DNA of 64,000 nucleotides from Termitomyces sp. T153 (Eukaryota > Basidiomycota > Agaricomycetes > Agaricales > Lyophyllaceae). Below the pieces are notes generated by a model. That model ran no database searches and was not told the DNA's origin. It saw only the letters and a program-made list of their open reading frames with translations. Location: positions 1,240,001-1,304,000 of the forward strand of contig JACKQL020000003.1 of NCBI GenBank assembly GCA_018296165.2, written 5' to 3'. Positions 34,220 to 45,781 of this stretch are shown here, piece by piece. The position numbers and the translations under genes were made by a program. Numbering within the stretch: position 1 is the first letter of the stretch; every line of letters begins with the position of its first letter.

Positions 34220-34760
34220 CTAGTAAGGACTTGCTCAGTTAAGCTGGGCCTCCATGGTCAGCAGAACCTGACATTGCCTTTAGCAGCAGTGGTACAACAA
34301 GTTCCAGGACATTGTCAATGGGACTAAGGAGGAACTTCCTCCATAGCATGAAGTTGACCATAAAATAAATCTCATAGATGAGACCAGATAGTACTCATAC
34401 TTTATGCCAAGGTGTCCTAAGTCACTTTAGCAGCAATTGCAGGATAAAATTGACTGCTATATGTGCACTAAGTGGTGGGAGCCATGTGTGGCTGACTAGG
34501 CAGGCTGCACCATTACTATGTATTCTCAAGAAGGATGGATCCCTGTGGATAGTGTTAGATGCATGCCAATGCAATGACAACACCATTAAGGATATAATGC
34601 CCTTATCAGATCAAGAGGTCATTTGCAAAGATGTAGCACATGCACCAGTGAGGTCAAAAATTGACCTCACAGATGCATGTGAACAAGTGTGCATACATAC
34701 CTCAGACATACCAAAAACTGTATTGATGACCATCACTAGACATATCACAGTAATATCATG
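34220..34760 (+). pseudogene. Gypsy RT fragment of another family
   Basis: Plus-strand coding debris: YNKFQDIV, then HKINLIDET, then QAAPLLCILKKDGSLWIVLDACQCNDNTIKD, then RSKIDLTDACEQVCIHTSDIPKT, the finger and first palm motifs of a Gypsy RT. The motif-A Asp (IDLTDA) is present. It ends at about 34,745 without the YxDD motif. No LTR can be linked to it. Confidence 0.75.
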
Positions 34761-35268
34761 CAGATTGGCAATTGTAACATGCCAGTAACATTTGGCCCCA
34801 ATTGAAGTGGTGGGACAACCACAGTATTGATCTGTTCCAAAGATCTATTGTTTCTATTTGCTCGACAATCATCAGGATCTGTCATTTGTAATTGTTCAAG
34901 TCTCCTTTGAATCCTAGCTTGTTGCCTTTGGCTTTCTGGAGTAGTAGGTGGTTGCCTGAAACACCTATTGTTAAGCATTTTAATAGTCAAAAACCATTAA
35001 AATTGACTTGCATGATGAGATATTTGATAGATCAATAGCTCAATGTGGTTAAGGAGTTACTAATAAGCTTGTTAGTCAACATCAATAAATCAATAGATGT
35101 GACGAAACATACTTTGTTGTGTGGCCTCCTTTCCACAACCTTGGAAATGTCCATTATTTGGTCATATTGTGTCAAAAAATGCACAAGGCATGAAAAACAG
35201 TGTCCACTAAATCGTGTTTGGCCTTTTTGACACCTGCAGACTATCTGGCATGATTTACACATAGTCAA
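34745..35268 (-). CDS. unrecognised cysteine-rich ORFs
   Basis: Two minus-strand frames. 35,268-35,032 begins TMCKSCQIVCRCQKGQTRFSGHCFSCLVHF, a CX2CX3CXC...CX2C cluster suggestive of metal binding, followed by RRPHNKVCFV. 34,990-34,745 is Gln/Arg-rich (PESQRQQARIQRRLEQLQ). They may be two exons or frames of one small gene. CG dinucleotides are slightly commoner here than around. No family recognised. Confidence 0.3.
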
Positions 35269-35449
35269 AAGATTATATATATGTATTAAAGCTGTTTACT
35301 GTAATTTATTTTGAGAAAAAACCTGTTCCAAGTGCGGAAAACAGCCAAGTTACTCAAAAAGGAAGGTTCTTGGTCAGCCTTACTAAGCAGAAAAGTTGTT
35401 GCATAGGTGCAGCCACATTCCCACATCTGTCATCGCATATATTATAGAT

Positions 35450-36075
35450 GAGCTATGGTCTGTGCCTTTGGCATGGGCCTATAGCTCTTGCTTCATCCCA
35501 GACCCAACCTCACTTCATTTGGTTAGGTCCTTGTATTTCAAACTCAATGCTTAGTCCCAGACCCAACCTCACTATGCTCAGTTAGGTCTTTGTATTTGAT
35601 CAACTCAATGCTTAGTCCCAGGCCCAACCTCAAACCTCATCTCTTTCACTATGCTCACTTTGGTCTTTCTTTTTTCAATTGATGTGTTAATAGTTCTGTC
35701 ATTGTCAATGTCAGTAGATATAAGTCTTTAACATAATGCTGAAATCCAGACCAAACTTGACTTCACTTAGTCAGGTTCTCAATATTCCAACTTTTCCAAG
35801 TGATTATCGTTCAATAAAATATCTTGAATATACTTGAAAATTTAGGAACATTGATCAATTAAAGTCTCCTCCATCTTCTGTCCTCTTTTTACTCATACAC
35901 TTTATTGAAGAGCATGTTCACTTTATCAAAGAGTATGTTTGACAATTTTCTAACGCCAAAATATACTAAAGAGAAAGAAATCAGGGAAAGTAGCCTGAAT
36001 AATGAGATATCTAGAATCTCATTTATGGTATCACTAAGTGGTACTAATACTTAGCAATCAGACCTTTGATTTGAT
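35450..36075 (-). mobile_element. Helitron-like 3' terminal segment, copy C
   Basis: Inverse copy of 1-512. From right to left: the segment ending CTAAGTGGTACTAATACTTA (about 36,035-36,060; compare 14-40), a body matching 50-300, minisatellite units (35,640-35,495) and the hairpin (35,487-35,450). The hairpin abuts a TATAGAT that also precedes copy D. Confidence 0.6.
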
Positions 36076-36608
36076 TCTTTTTCAAAATCCCTTTCCAATA
36101 CTCTATCTAATCAAAATTTATTACACATCACACTTCTATTTTCTTCAACTCAATATATCTGACATACAATCATCTAATTACAAACCTGAGAATTTGATTT
36201 TACAATTGAATAAAGGATAAGTAGAAGCTTTTAAGAGTCAGAGAAACATCTTATACTATTTTGATCATGGATTTTATTGTTCTAGACTTTCTTTCTTTCC
36301 CAAAGAACAGCCAGAAGTGTTGCTTGAAGAGATACATTAAAAGACAGTACATTTCACATAAGTAATGCCTGAAAAAGGCTGAAAATTACCTGAAATATCA
36401 ATCTTAATGGCTTGAAAAAACAATAGATTCATGCTATCTACCAAAGCTGTCTGTTTTTCCCTATTCAAAGTGTGAATAAAGAGCCAGCTACCTTAAAAGG
36501 CAATTCTTATGTAAAAATTGGTCAGCATTAGTCAGGCTTACTTCAGCAGAATCCAAAAAAGTCATCTACACAGCCACTTTCCTAGGAGTTGTTGCATATT
36601 ATATAGAT

Positions 36609-36870
36609 GAGCTATGCCCTGTGCCTTTGGCACAGGCCTATAGCTCTTGCTTCATTCCAGACCCAACCTCACTTTGTTCAGTTAGGTCCTCAATATTCTA
36701 CTCAATGCTCCATCTCAGACCCAACCTCACTTTGTTCAGTTAGGTCCTTGTATTTCAAACTCAATGCTAAGTCCCAGAACTATTGAGAATATCTATACTA
36801 CACTGTCAACTCATATATATTAGGTGCTGAAATTCACAGAGGTTAGCAATTTGGTGTTTGAAAGAGATCT
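36609..36870 (-). mobile_element. Helitron 3' terminal segment, copy D
   Basis: Inverse copy of 12,398-13,045, the tail of the helicase-bearing Helitron: GAATATCTATACTAC, TATATTAGGTGCTGAAATTC and GTTAGCAATTTG match in reverse complement. It has about two minisatellite units instead of six and ends in the hairpin at 36,609-36,646. Confidence 0.7.
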
Positions 36871-36879
36871 ACCTTAATA

Positions 36880-37590
36880 GCAGAAAGCCAATAACTGTTT
36901 AAAAAAGAAAGTGGATAATACTTGAATTAGTTCTCAGACAAATATAGAGAAAGCATATCTGCAAAGCTACTGAACACTCAGAAAAGGAGCCTAATGAAGA
37001 ATGTAGTAAGTCTGATTTCAGCCATGATTAGTCCATAAAAGTTGCACTCAGAAAAGGAGTATACCTAGCCCAATTCAGCTTTAATATAGAAACAACTACC
37101 AAAATCAGCCATTGGATAATTAAGCAAAGAAAAAAAAGCTCATCTGAAAGAAGAGAAAGCTACTCAATGCTCAGAAAAAGCCTGAAGAAGAATGCAATAG
37201 TGGAAATCTAGTTATCAGCTATATGATCAGTGATTAGAGATAACAAAAAGTATAGAGCATACATGGCCAGTGAAGTGTAAAAACCTACAAAAGTGAGTCA
37301 GTAGAGTCTATTAGTCCAATCAAAGCTTCTTCTCACAGTATCAGAGCAGAGAAAATGGTTGATGTGCTTCAGATCAGAAAGAGAGGTCAAAAGAAAGAGT
37401 GATTTGGTGCAATGATTGATCTTTGCCACACACCAAAGGAAAAGGCTGAAAATTAGAGGCTAGCCAAGTTATGTAATTTTACATAAGCATTACATAAGGA
37501 TTGATGGAACCAAGTTTCTTAAGATTCATCATCCCATATAATAGGTGCACAGCCACTTTTCCAGAAGTCATTGCATATACTATAGATCCT
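36880..37590. other. no gene seen; purine-rich repetitive DNA
   Basis: A/G-rich sequence with recurring GCTCAGAAAAGG and GAGAAAGCTACTCAATGC-type motifs. The stretch 37,530-37,585 (GCACAGCCACTTTTCC...TTGCATATACTATAGAT) resembles the sequence just outside Helitron copies C and D. Confidence 0.35.
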
Positions 37591-37595
37591 CTAGA

Positions 37596-37711
37596 ATGGT
37601 TTCCACAACACTTGATGTTGTGCTTGATGAAGTTGAAGTTTCTGAGAGAACATCAAAAATGTCAGCAAAGTTGGCTGGGGTGAAGGGGCCAATGGGCCTA
37701 CATCCTCCATA
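37596..37711 (+). CDS. small hypothetical ORF, 38 residues
   Basis: ATG at 37,596 following TATACTATAGAT. It encodes MVSTTLDVVLDEVEVSERTS and ends at TAA 37,709-37,711. It is protein-like but has no known homologue that I can name. It could be a first exon or chance. Confidence 0.15.
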
Positions 37712-38016
37712 ATCTCTTGCTTGCCAGAAAGCTTATTCTGGAAGAAACAGTTGGATCTGCCAGGTAAATAATGCAGATTGATTCACATTTCTAGTACAGC
37801 ATCTTAATGTGTCTCTTGTCCTCATGTAGTGTTAGTCTTTCATCATATTTTTGCCACTCCTCCACATTATTCCCCTAAAAAATAGGGGGAGTACCAGATG
37901 AACTTTCATCATCCAGTGAAGTCAAGTGAGCCAGTATATGTTTAATTTCCATTGCAAAGTTGCTATCCAATAAATGTAAATTATGATCTGAAATGAATAG
38001 AGATGGTGCAGAATCA

Positions 38017-38499
38017 CTATCCATTGCAGAATTTGGTGATATTCCTGGTGGAATGATGAGGGGGAGAGATCTTTCCAGCAGGTTGGTCTGCTATATAGAT
38101 GTATATTATATTTGCTAGTACATATTCTCCAGATCTGGCAATTGAAGTTCCATTGTTAGATCTGGCATCCAATGCAATGAAAAGAGGAGGAAGACTATCA
38201 TCCCTCAGTACATTGCCATTGTCAGATATCACCTCCTTGTCAAACCCATCATCTGTGACAATGAAGAGGAGAGGGATGCCACTGTCATCTGGTTCACCTC
38301 TATTGTCAGCCCTATCACCATTGTCACACTCATCATCTGTTGCCATAAATAGAGGAGAAAGCCTGCCATCATCCAGCTCCCTTCTTCTGTCTGACCCATT
38401 GTTTGATGCAATGAAGAGTAGCAGGAAGTGTTCCTCATCTGATCCCCTTTCCTCAGCATGAAACACAGGTGGAATGTTATTGAACTGGTATGGCCTCAA
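38017..38499 (-). CDS. hypothetical acidic repeat protein
   Basis: A 160-codon minus-strand frame, unbroken in a region where most frames are broken. It has four or five degenerate repeats of about 25-30 residues around a core P-L-(F/L)-(F/I)-(I/M)-A-(T/S)-(D/N)-D, for example SPLFMATDDECDNGD and IPLLFIVTDDGFDKE, joined by Asp/Asn/Gly/Arg-rich linkers. No domain is recognised. It lies downstream of, and in the same direction as, the KDZ transposase. A minisatellite-derived frame is the alternative. Confidence 0.35.
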   Translation of the reverse strand: MRPYQFNNIPPVFHAEERGSDEEHFLLLFIASNNGSDRRRELDDGRLSPLFMATDDECDNGDRADNRGEPDDSGIPLLFIVTDDGFDKEVISDNGNVLRDDSLPPLFIALDARSNNGTSIARSGEYVLANIIYIYIADQPAGKISPPHHSTRNITKFCNG

Positions 38500-38638
38500 A
38501 AGTCATACCCCTGAGGTCTGGATTATCAAACAATGGATTCTCAACATCCATCTGTTCCTCATCACTTTGTGCTAGTGAGAAGAAGCTCTGCCAAACAAGG
38601 AAAACAGGATAGGAAAGTGATTGAGACTGTACTTGTGC

Positions 38639-38911
38639 TTAAATAGTGGATGATTTCTTTATAGAGTGATAGATGAGCCCAGGATTCTTCCTACTTTTTA
38701 AGGAAGAGGTGGTGCAATGGATGGCATGGATTAGAAGGATCAATAGCCTTGTCAAGCATTGATGGAGGCCATGCAGGTAATTGAGTGTCAGGCACAGAGG
38801 TTGAAGAGGCACAGTCAGCTTTATCCAGGTGTTGTAACATCCACCTACAATCCTTGTATTCCTCAAGGTTGCCATAAATGACAAGTGCTTCATGCACCCA
38901 TGATTCAACAT
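38639..38911 (-). pseudogene. unrecognised ORF between repeat protein and transposase
   Basis: Two overlapping minus-strand frames. The more protein-like one (38,897-38,691, extending upstream) reads VESWVHEALVIYGNLEEYKDCRWMLQHLDKADC. No family recognised. It could be part of the same unit as the repeat ORF at 38,017. Confidence 0.3.
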
Positions 38912-39679
38912 AAAATATCAGTTTCTGGAGACTCAGTGACCATTGGTCAACTGAGGCTTAGGTTTGTAGAGCAGCAGTAGAAGCCATGTAAGAGTAGGAT
39001 TTGGCACAGTTATGAGCTAGTAGTTGGAGAAAGTAGGTCTTTTACAGCAGCAGAATCAACAATGTAGACTACATGTGACATTGTCCCAAAGTAGTAAGGT
39101 TGCAAATCTGCTATGGAAATGGCAATTCTAGTTGGCATGGCAGATATGATAGCATAGCAAATTCAGTGTGGTGGATATGATGTGCATGGCAAATCCAGTA
39201 TATATAGCATATCAGCCATTTGTTCATCCCATTGCACTCTCCATTATAAAGGTGTTGTTGCTCTTTGAGGAGGTATAAAATCATTGTATATCCTTCTGAA
39301 CCTATGAGTCACCAAAGGACTCAGTTCATGCTACATGGCCACCTTTTTGTCAGCATAGGCTTGGAGACCTTTCTTCTTAGCTGACATGCCCCTCTTAGAC
39401 CAGATTTCTTCCTGCTCAAGGAAATAGCAAACAGTCCATTCCATTTCACTAGTAACAAGCTAACATTCTTCTGTCCATCTGTTTTGTTGTGCTCTTGTGT
39501 AGAGGTAGTGCACCCAATGGACTGATGAGATTGGTTATGAATTTAATACTAGCAAATTGAAGAGAAAAGTGGGCCAACATGTTGACATCAAATGAACAGA
39601 TATGGTGAATGAACAGAATCAGCAGGCAGATTAAGAATGATATGACACATATCTGAGTAGAAAGCAACTTACATTTACA

Positions 39680-42257
39680 GAAAGTTTCAGGGTCATTTTC
39701 TGTATCTGGATTAGGTTGCCATTTTCAAGAAATCTTTATTCTTGATGATCTAGAAATATTTGGATCACATATAGCTATGCTTGCTGCAAGATCCACTTTC
39801 TGCAAAACACAATATTTTTTGTCAAATGTGGAATCTATGCCTAATTGCATAAGAGCACTGTGACATTTTCCATAAGCCCTAGCTTTGATGGAAATGGCTG
39901 CCTGAAATTTGTCAATTGATGCCATGGCTCAGGTTTCAACACTTTTGCTTGAAGCAATCTGGACAACATGAGAATACATAAAAGATTTTTTGGCAATAAG
40001 CTTTTGGAGTGCTTGAATATGCCTTTTGATTTGAAGCAAATGCAATTGCTCTTCAATACTAGACAGTTCTGAGCAATTACTTGCAATTGTTGATGACAAG
40101 GATATTTCAAAGTCTTCTGGTGCAGTGAAATCCAGTTCCAACAGCAAATCCAGTCTGGCCAGCAGGTTTGCCACCAGATATAGCAATGTTTCATTGTCTT
40201 CTGACATTTCTTTATCAAATGCACCAGGAATCTCATCCACCTTGAGTGGTGTAGTCTTTTTGAATTGGAAGAATAACTCATGCTTGGCTTGGGAAGCAGC
40301 CAGGATATTCAGTTGAACTCTTAACAATGCTCTGTCTGCTTCAACCTTTTGTCACTCATACTCCCATGCCTGCCAACTCATCCAACAGACATGGTCTTAT
40401 AATGCAATCCTGATATAACAATTAGTACTTAACAGTGGTCAAATCATCTGGGTTTGAATCACTGCCATTCTTCAATATCAAGTGCAAGTTGGATCCAGAA
40501 TGTATCAGTATCTGGCATCTAGCCTCCAGCTTCCAATCTGATGTCTGCCAGATTACCACCATGTCTTGCTTGGAGGCCTATGTTCTGAGCCTTAAGGATG
40601 TCCATTGCTTTTTGTCTTGGTCCATCAGACTTTTAGCAATGATGATCTCAGCCTCCCAGCTTGATATCAGTTCTGCTGAGATTCCCACAGACCATTCAGC
40701 AAAATAATGAACAGCAGCCTCACTCATCTCAATGGTTGTCAAGTATTTTCAGCATAGGGAAGGAACCATATCAAGTAACCTGTTCTAGTTAGAGTCATAC
40801 ATATGATCATCAAGGATTTCCACCCAATGTGCAAGAATAGCAACTTGTGCCATCTGTGAAACTTCATTGAGAGTAGACCAAAGACTTTCAATTATCTCCC
40901 CAGCAATGTGGCCATTTTTTGGAAGAAATGATGGAGCAAAGTGGAAAAAGCAATTTTCTTTGTGGCCATGGATATGAAGGAGGCCAATTGCATAGTCAAC
41001 CAGTAGATTATCTGGTAAAACTTCCCCTGCCTCTGCTAATCATTTGAAAAACTTGACACACCACTGACATGCTATGTCATATACCAGCAAGAGATGCTTA
41101 ATAGATTCATGTTGGTTGTCTTCAGTGCATGTGTGATGGAAAAGTATGTATACACTTGGCCTTCACCATGGGTTAAGTTTGTTACACTATTGGAAGCAGA
41201 GCAGCTGTGGCAGGTGCATGCTATTGCAACAACTCCAGTAATGTTGCATGATTTGTTCAATAGAAGATTAGTAATTTCAGCATGCCTGATAACACCATGA
41301 CAATGTTGATATACTCTGGATGGCTTGCAGGAAGTCTTGCTCTTTGATGTCATTTTTTCGTTCATAGTCCTCAAGAACATTCACCTGAGTTATGCCACCA
41401 TAGCAATTGTGAATTGCATAGTGGAGAATATAGAAATAGCTACCTACATCAGATAAGTTCATGAGCTGAAAGTATTTGCCATTTTATATCTCTGGTCAGT
41501 GAAGTGGGTTGGACTAGTGTGTTTGGCATAAACACCTATGACAAAGAAGTCTTAAACCAATGCAATCACAGCATTGCCATCATGCAAGATGCTTGTCAGG
41601 ACATGCATGACAATGGCTAATATCACCAATGGATTTATGACTGAGTAAACCATTGAGCAACTGTGAAACATAGTTGATAAAGTCATCAAGATAGTCTGCC
41701 TGTGTCTATAAGATATGAATAATAATATGTTGCACAATTTTTCCATGAAATTTTACCTTGCCATGCTTCATGGGGACAGAATATATATCATCTACCATTG
41801 TAGCATCTCCAAAAAAATCATGGTCATCATTGATGGCTAGGAATGGTACAGCAGAAGTGACAACTGGAATTGAAACTAATGGGCACTTGTTCTTTCATCA
41901 GTATAGGTATTCCTCTAGAGTTTTGGATAACTCTTTTCTTTTCTCTAGCAAGCATAAGATCTCTTTGCCTGAGAAGTGTAGGTTTTGGTTGCTTGCACTG
42001 CTGGTGCTTCATCATAGCATTCAAATTCAGAGTGCAAATGAGGTGTTAAAGAGTGTGCCTGCCAGCAGGAAATTTCCTAGAACATATGTAGCAGCATATA
42101 TGAGATAGGAAAGGAAAATTGTCATGAGCCCTGTATAGGATGATTGGTTGATGTGAAGAGGTGCAAGTGATGTGTGACAGATGATAATTGATATTGGCAA
42201 TCCTTTCACAACATTAGATATTCTCAAAGAAAATTTTATTGTAAAAGTTTTTCTCAA
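39680..42257 (-). pseudogene. KDZ (Kyakuja-Dileera-Zisupton) transposase
   Basis: Minus strand, several frames. The N-side part is at 42,257-41,827. The core at 41,380-41,072 contains HGVIRHAEITNLLL, ITGVVAIACTCHSCSASNSV, THGEGQVYTYFSITHAL and, at its end, a degraded VYDIACQW. At 41,000-40,720 it reads IDYAIGLLHIHGHKENCFF...AGEIIESLWSTLNEVS...DDHMYDSN. The C-terminal coiled region lies at 40,327-39,725: SSIEEQLHLLQIKRHIQALQKLIAKKSFMYSHV and a GIDSTFDKKY block. The order and motifs are those of basidiomycete KDZ transposases, DDE-type cut-and-paste enzymes. Stops and frameshifts show it is dead. Terminal inverted repeats were not found. Confidence 0.8.
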
Positions 42258-43190
42258 GTGATATGCACTAGGCTAAAGTAGGAAAGCTACCATCAGACTA
42301 TCTGCCAAGATGAACAATAAAAGGGACAATAGAAAAACAGATATTCATTGGTGTTAATGACATTAGCAACAAATCAAATTTCCTCACAGCTGGTGTAGTT
42401 CTTCAAGATTATCTGAAATCTATATACCTCCTAGTAGGTGAGGAAAAAATTAGTAAGACTGGTACAAGACAATTTGATTGAATTGGCAGAACTTGTGGAC
42501 TGCCAGCCAATGTCCAGTTCACTAAACAGACATTAGATCCAGTAGATCATCTGATTCAGTAGGCCATCTATGGACATTCTTTAATTGGTGCAAGACAATT
42601 CAATGAAGAAACAGACAGTTTTTGACACAGAGAGAGACAGACCTTCTTAGCTGGCCTTCATCTGCTCCAGCAGGCAGATGCCAGCTCCAGTGCATTCTCT
42701 ATGAAAGTTTTTCATATGGGTAAAGATCATGTGATTCAGTGTTTGACAAAAATTGAATTTAACAAATGAGCCTACAAAATGTCCTTGTACAATGAGCCCA
42801 TACCAAATGTCCACCAGGCAGCAGAACTAATATTTTCTCAGAGAAAATGACAAACAGAACCACTCTTTACTGTGGATAAGAGGGCAATTTTTGAACCATA
42901 TAAGGAAATGTACTAACAAGAGCCAAGTTGTCAGACTAGAACCACTATCTTAAGAGATAAAATCCTTGCCAATATTTTCAACTACTGGGCCAGTAAGGGA
43001 ACAGCACCAGAAACTGGAGAATAGTGGGCAGAGAAAATCAAGATGAATCCTCATTCACATTTGCTAAATCTAGACTTCTAATGCCTTTCAGTAGAAAGTT
43101 GGAAACTACATAAAAAGTTCCTGGAGACTATATAACCAACATAAAGATCCAAGGGCACTCATGCAAATTTCTTTTAGGAATGTGGTCTAG
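42258..43190. other. no gene seen
   Basis: Between the KDZ transposase (leftward) and the unrecognised gene at 43,200 (rightward). It may include divergent promoters or decayed N-terminal exons of either gene, but I see no convincing frame. Confidence 0.3.
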
Positions 43191-43199
43191 CAAACAATG

Positions 43200-44995
43200 T
43201 CAAAGGAAATCTATCAGGAGATAAAAAACTTGCTGGGTGTTGAGGATCTTGACAGCTTACAACTAGAAGCATTTTCACAGTACAATGTGGCTGTGAAAAA
43301 TGTTATGAATCAGCTAAGTCCAGAGGAGGAAAACTGCTTATGGAGGACAGCTGCTTAGTGGAGCAAGAAAGGAAATCTGCCAGATATCCAGCACAAGTGA
43401 GTAGTCTTTTTTTCTGTTTCAAAGTCATTATATTGCTCCTCAACCCACTGGCTGTCTGCTATCTGATGCTTGCTGTCCAATCCTCACTTATGTCCAATGT
43501 AGAGCTGTCAGTCTTCTGTCCACTCTGGCCTGCAGCATCTGCTATCCATCTCATGATCTGTTCTGATGTTTTTTATAGAAAGGCAGACAAACATGGTTTG
43601 AAATGGATTGATGATGTAGACATCCTTCATTTTAAGGAGATGGGCATGTTGAGCTGGACTGTTGTAGGATGGAATGCCAAAGAAGGCATGACTCTTAGGG
43701 TGTAGGTGCATGTTATGCCAGATTTGAATTTTTTTTAAACTACATTGTACTTGTAGACATGATAATATGTCTCACTTGATATGGACCAACTAGTATTCAT
43801 TTGAAAATATGTTTTCTGACCTTGTAGGTAACTTTAAACAGAAGATGGTGGACTACATGTCTGCTCTCCTAGGCACACATAGAGCAACAAATAGTACCTT
43901 GCAACAGGACACTACTCCTTCTGTTTTAACCCATCCTGATCTTGCTCTTGAGCAAGACAGTGAATGTTTCCCAATACTACCACCTCAACCAAGCAACATG
44001 GTCCAAACCCAGCCAGAATTGGAAATGCTCATCTGAGACTACTTGAACAGTTATTATAGTAAATTGGTTGTCCTGGTTCTTTGAATCTTTCTCACTGAAA
44101 AATTCCCAGAAATTGCCTCAGGCTTCTATTATAAATTGACTTCATACAATGCTGTGTGGTTGAATATCAATTCAAGATATCTTCCTGAATCACTGGAATT
44201 CAAAGATCCCCACAATCTCAGTTGGCTAGAGCTGTTGCACCTTCTGAAGTTCTGAAGAGATTGTTAGGAAGAACATGGATCCAATGATACCTTCCAGTGA
44301 AAGGTTTATGTCAACAAGAATAAGGACAGGGTTCCTACTAAGTATAGCACTTGTGCTGATCATGAAAAGAGGGCTGCTACTGCAGCATCACATAAGGCAG
44401 CTCAAAAGAAAGGAGAATATTAGAGGAAATGAAAGCATGTTGGTCATTCAGTGGTAATCTAGCTAGTGAACCCACTGGCACTTTTGGCATTGTAGGCCAA
44501 CCCAATCCATCTAGCAAACCTGGCATTGTAAGCCAACCAGATCTGTCAGGTGATCTGGTCAGTGATGCCAGTGCTGTAGAGCCAGATCCATCTGGCAAAC
44601 CTAGCACTGCACCCATTTTTAATCTCCAAATAAGTTTTGAGATTGTCAACAATGTCACTATACAACAGCTATGGCAAAGAGGGTGGAATAACCTAGTGAC
44701 TCCAATTAATGGCCTAGCAGATGGGTCTCCTTATTATGCAGCTCCTAGATCTGTTCTTGAAATTCTCAACCAGGAAGAGGACACATATGAAACAGAAACA
44801 GAAGAAACACTATCTTATCAATTGGCACATCAGAGACACAAGGCATCACCTGACCTGCTACCAACCATCTCAAAGAGACAAAGGAGATCTCAAGCAGAAA
44901 AATTGAAAGAGGATGCAGCTTGTTACATTCAGGAATCTACAACCCCAACAAGTAGTACTTGTAACAAATCTGCTCAAACAGCTCAGTATTATTGA
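43200..44995 (+). pseudogene. unrecognised multi-exon gene, divergent from KDZ transposase
   Basis: An exon ending at 43,396 encodes NLLGVEDLDSLQLEAFSQYN and LSPEEENCLWRTA, followed by a GTGAGT at 43,397. A candidate intron runs to a TATAG at 43,578. The next exon encodes FYRKADKHGLKWIDDVD-like sequence and GMLSWTVVGWNAKEGMTL. Another likely intron ends TTGTAG at about 43,828, after which comes NFKQKMVDYMSALLG. The frame 44,429-44,995 has Pro/Ser repeats (SKPGIVSQPDLSGD, SGKPSTAP) and a basic KRQRRSQAEKLKED tail. Stops occur (for example 43,356). The pattern suggests a nuclear protein carried beside KDZ elements, but I cannot name it. Confidence 0.4.
43397..43578 (+). other. candidate 182-bp intron
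   Basis: GTGAGT donor at 43,397 and TTTTTTATAG acceptor ending 43,578. The intervening sequence is pyrimidine-rich and contains stops in the exon frame. It could instead be two introns around a small exon. Confidence 0.4.
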
Positions 44996-45334
44996 CAGAC
45001 TGCATAGTCCAGCAGATTTCATTTTCCATTGCTTCTAGCAGATATATCTGGCACTACTTCCAGTAGGACTTTTCAATGGTGCAGCCTGTCTGCTTGTAGC
45101 ATATTGTTATTCAAGAAATGCCCAGTAGCTTCAATAAGGCTCAAAAAAAAAGACTTTGCAGGTGTTAAACAAAAATAAAAAAAATTAGCATGGAACATGA
45201 TAGACAATGCAAGGACAGGGGGTTTAACCCAAAACCTGCTAGTATGGAAAGCTTCAAAGCTTCAACAGAAATTTCACTACACCATAGGAGGTCTTACACA
45301 CATGCAATTGAAAATGATTCTTTATCAAAAAAAG

Positions 45335-45781
45335 CCTTGCACTCTCTCTTTGGCAGCATACACCACATCATGGAATGTGTTGTGTGCATTCTGCATTGTT
45401 GAGGGCTGTATGAATTGATCATATAATCTGAGGATCACATCCTTGAATCTTTAGTGGAACTGGGCCCTATTGATATGTATTATATGTCATAGGTACTATT
45501 TCAGTGCACCCACAGCTAGGAAGTCCATAAGGATCAGGACTTTGATGCAATTCTGCCCATCTCTACCATACTGAGCTACTGCATCAAACATGCAGATGCT
45601 CATTAGCCAGTCTTCAAGTTTGCTAAACTTGGCAAATCCAGCATAAGGGGTGATTGTCTTTGATGGATCACTCTTTCTAGGCTTGAATCCTTCTGGAATT
45701 GCCAGTTGAACAGCAAGCAACTGCTCCATCACCACTTATAGACAATTATGCATTATTTGGCAGTGATACTTGTGGGCCTCC
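45335..45781 (-). pseudogene. Gypsy family X gag, distal part
   Basis: Minus-strand frame 45,735-45,496 encodes AIPEGFKPRKSDPSKTITPY and FSKLEDWLMSICMFDAVAQY. Further non-framed sequence to 45,335 matches 27,165-27,345 of the other copy (HWRFKDVI...FVQPS...VKERVQGF equivalents). Confidence 0.8.
45777..45781 (+). repeat. 5-bp target duplication of the Copia, left
   Basis: CCTCC, repeated at 50,793-50,797 on the other side of the Copia. The two copies sit at matching points of the interrupted Gypsy gag. Confidence 0.75.

Noticed and set aside
34220..34760. Continuation of the family X element from 29,240 across the family Z insertion
   Set aside because: RT follows protease in order, but the sequences meeting at 30,293 and 34,214 do not join in a readable frame and no target duplication is visible.
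45190..45402. Plus-strand ORF over the truncated Gypsy end
   Set aside because: It overlaps minus-strand sequence with clear gag homology and shows no protein signal of its own.
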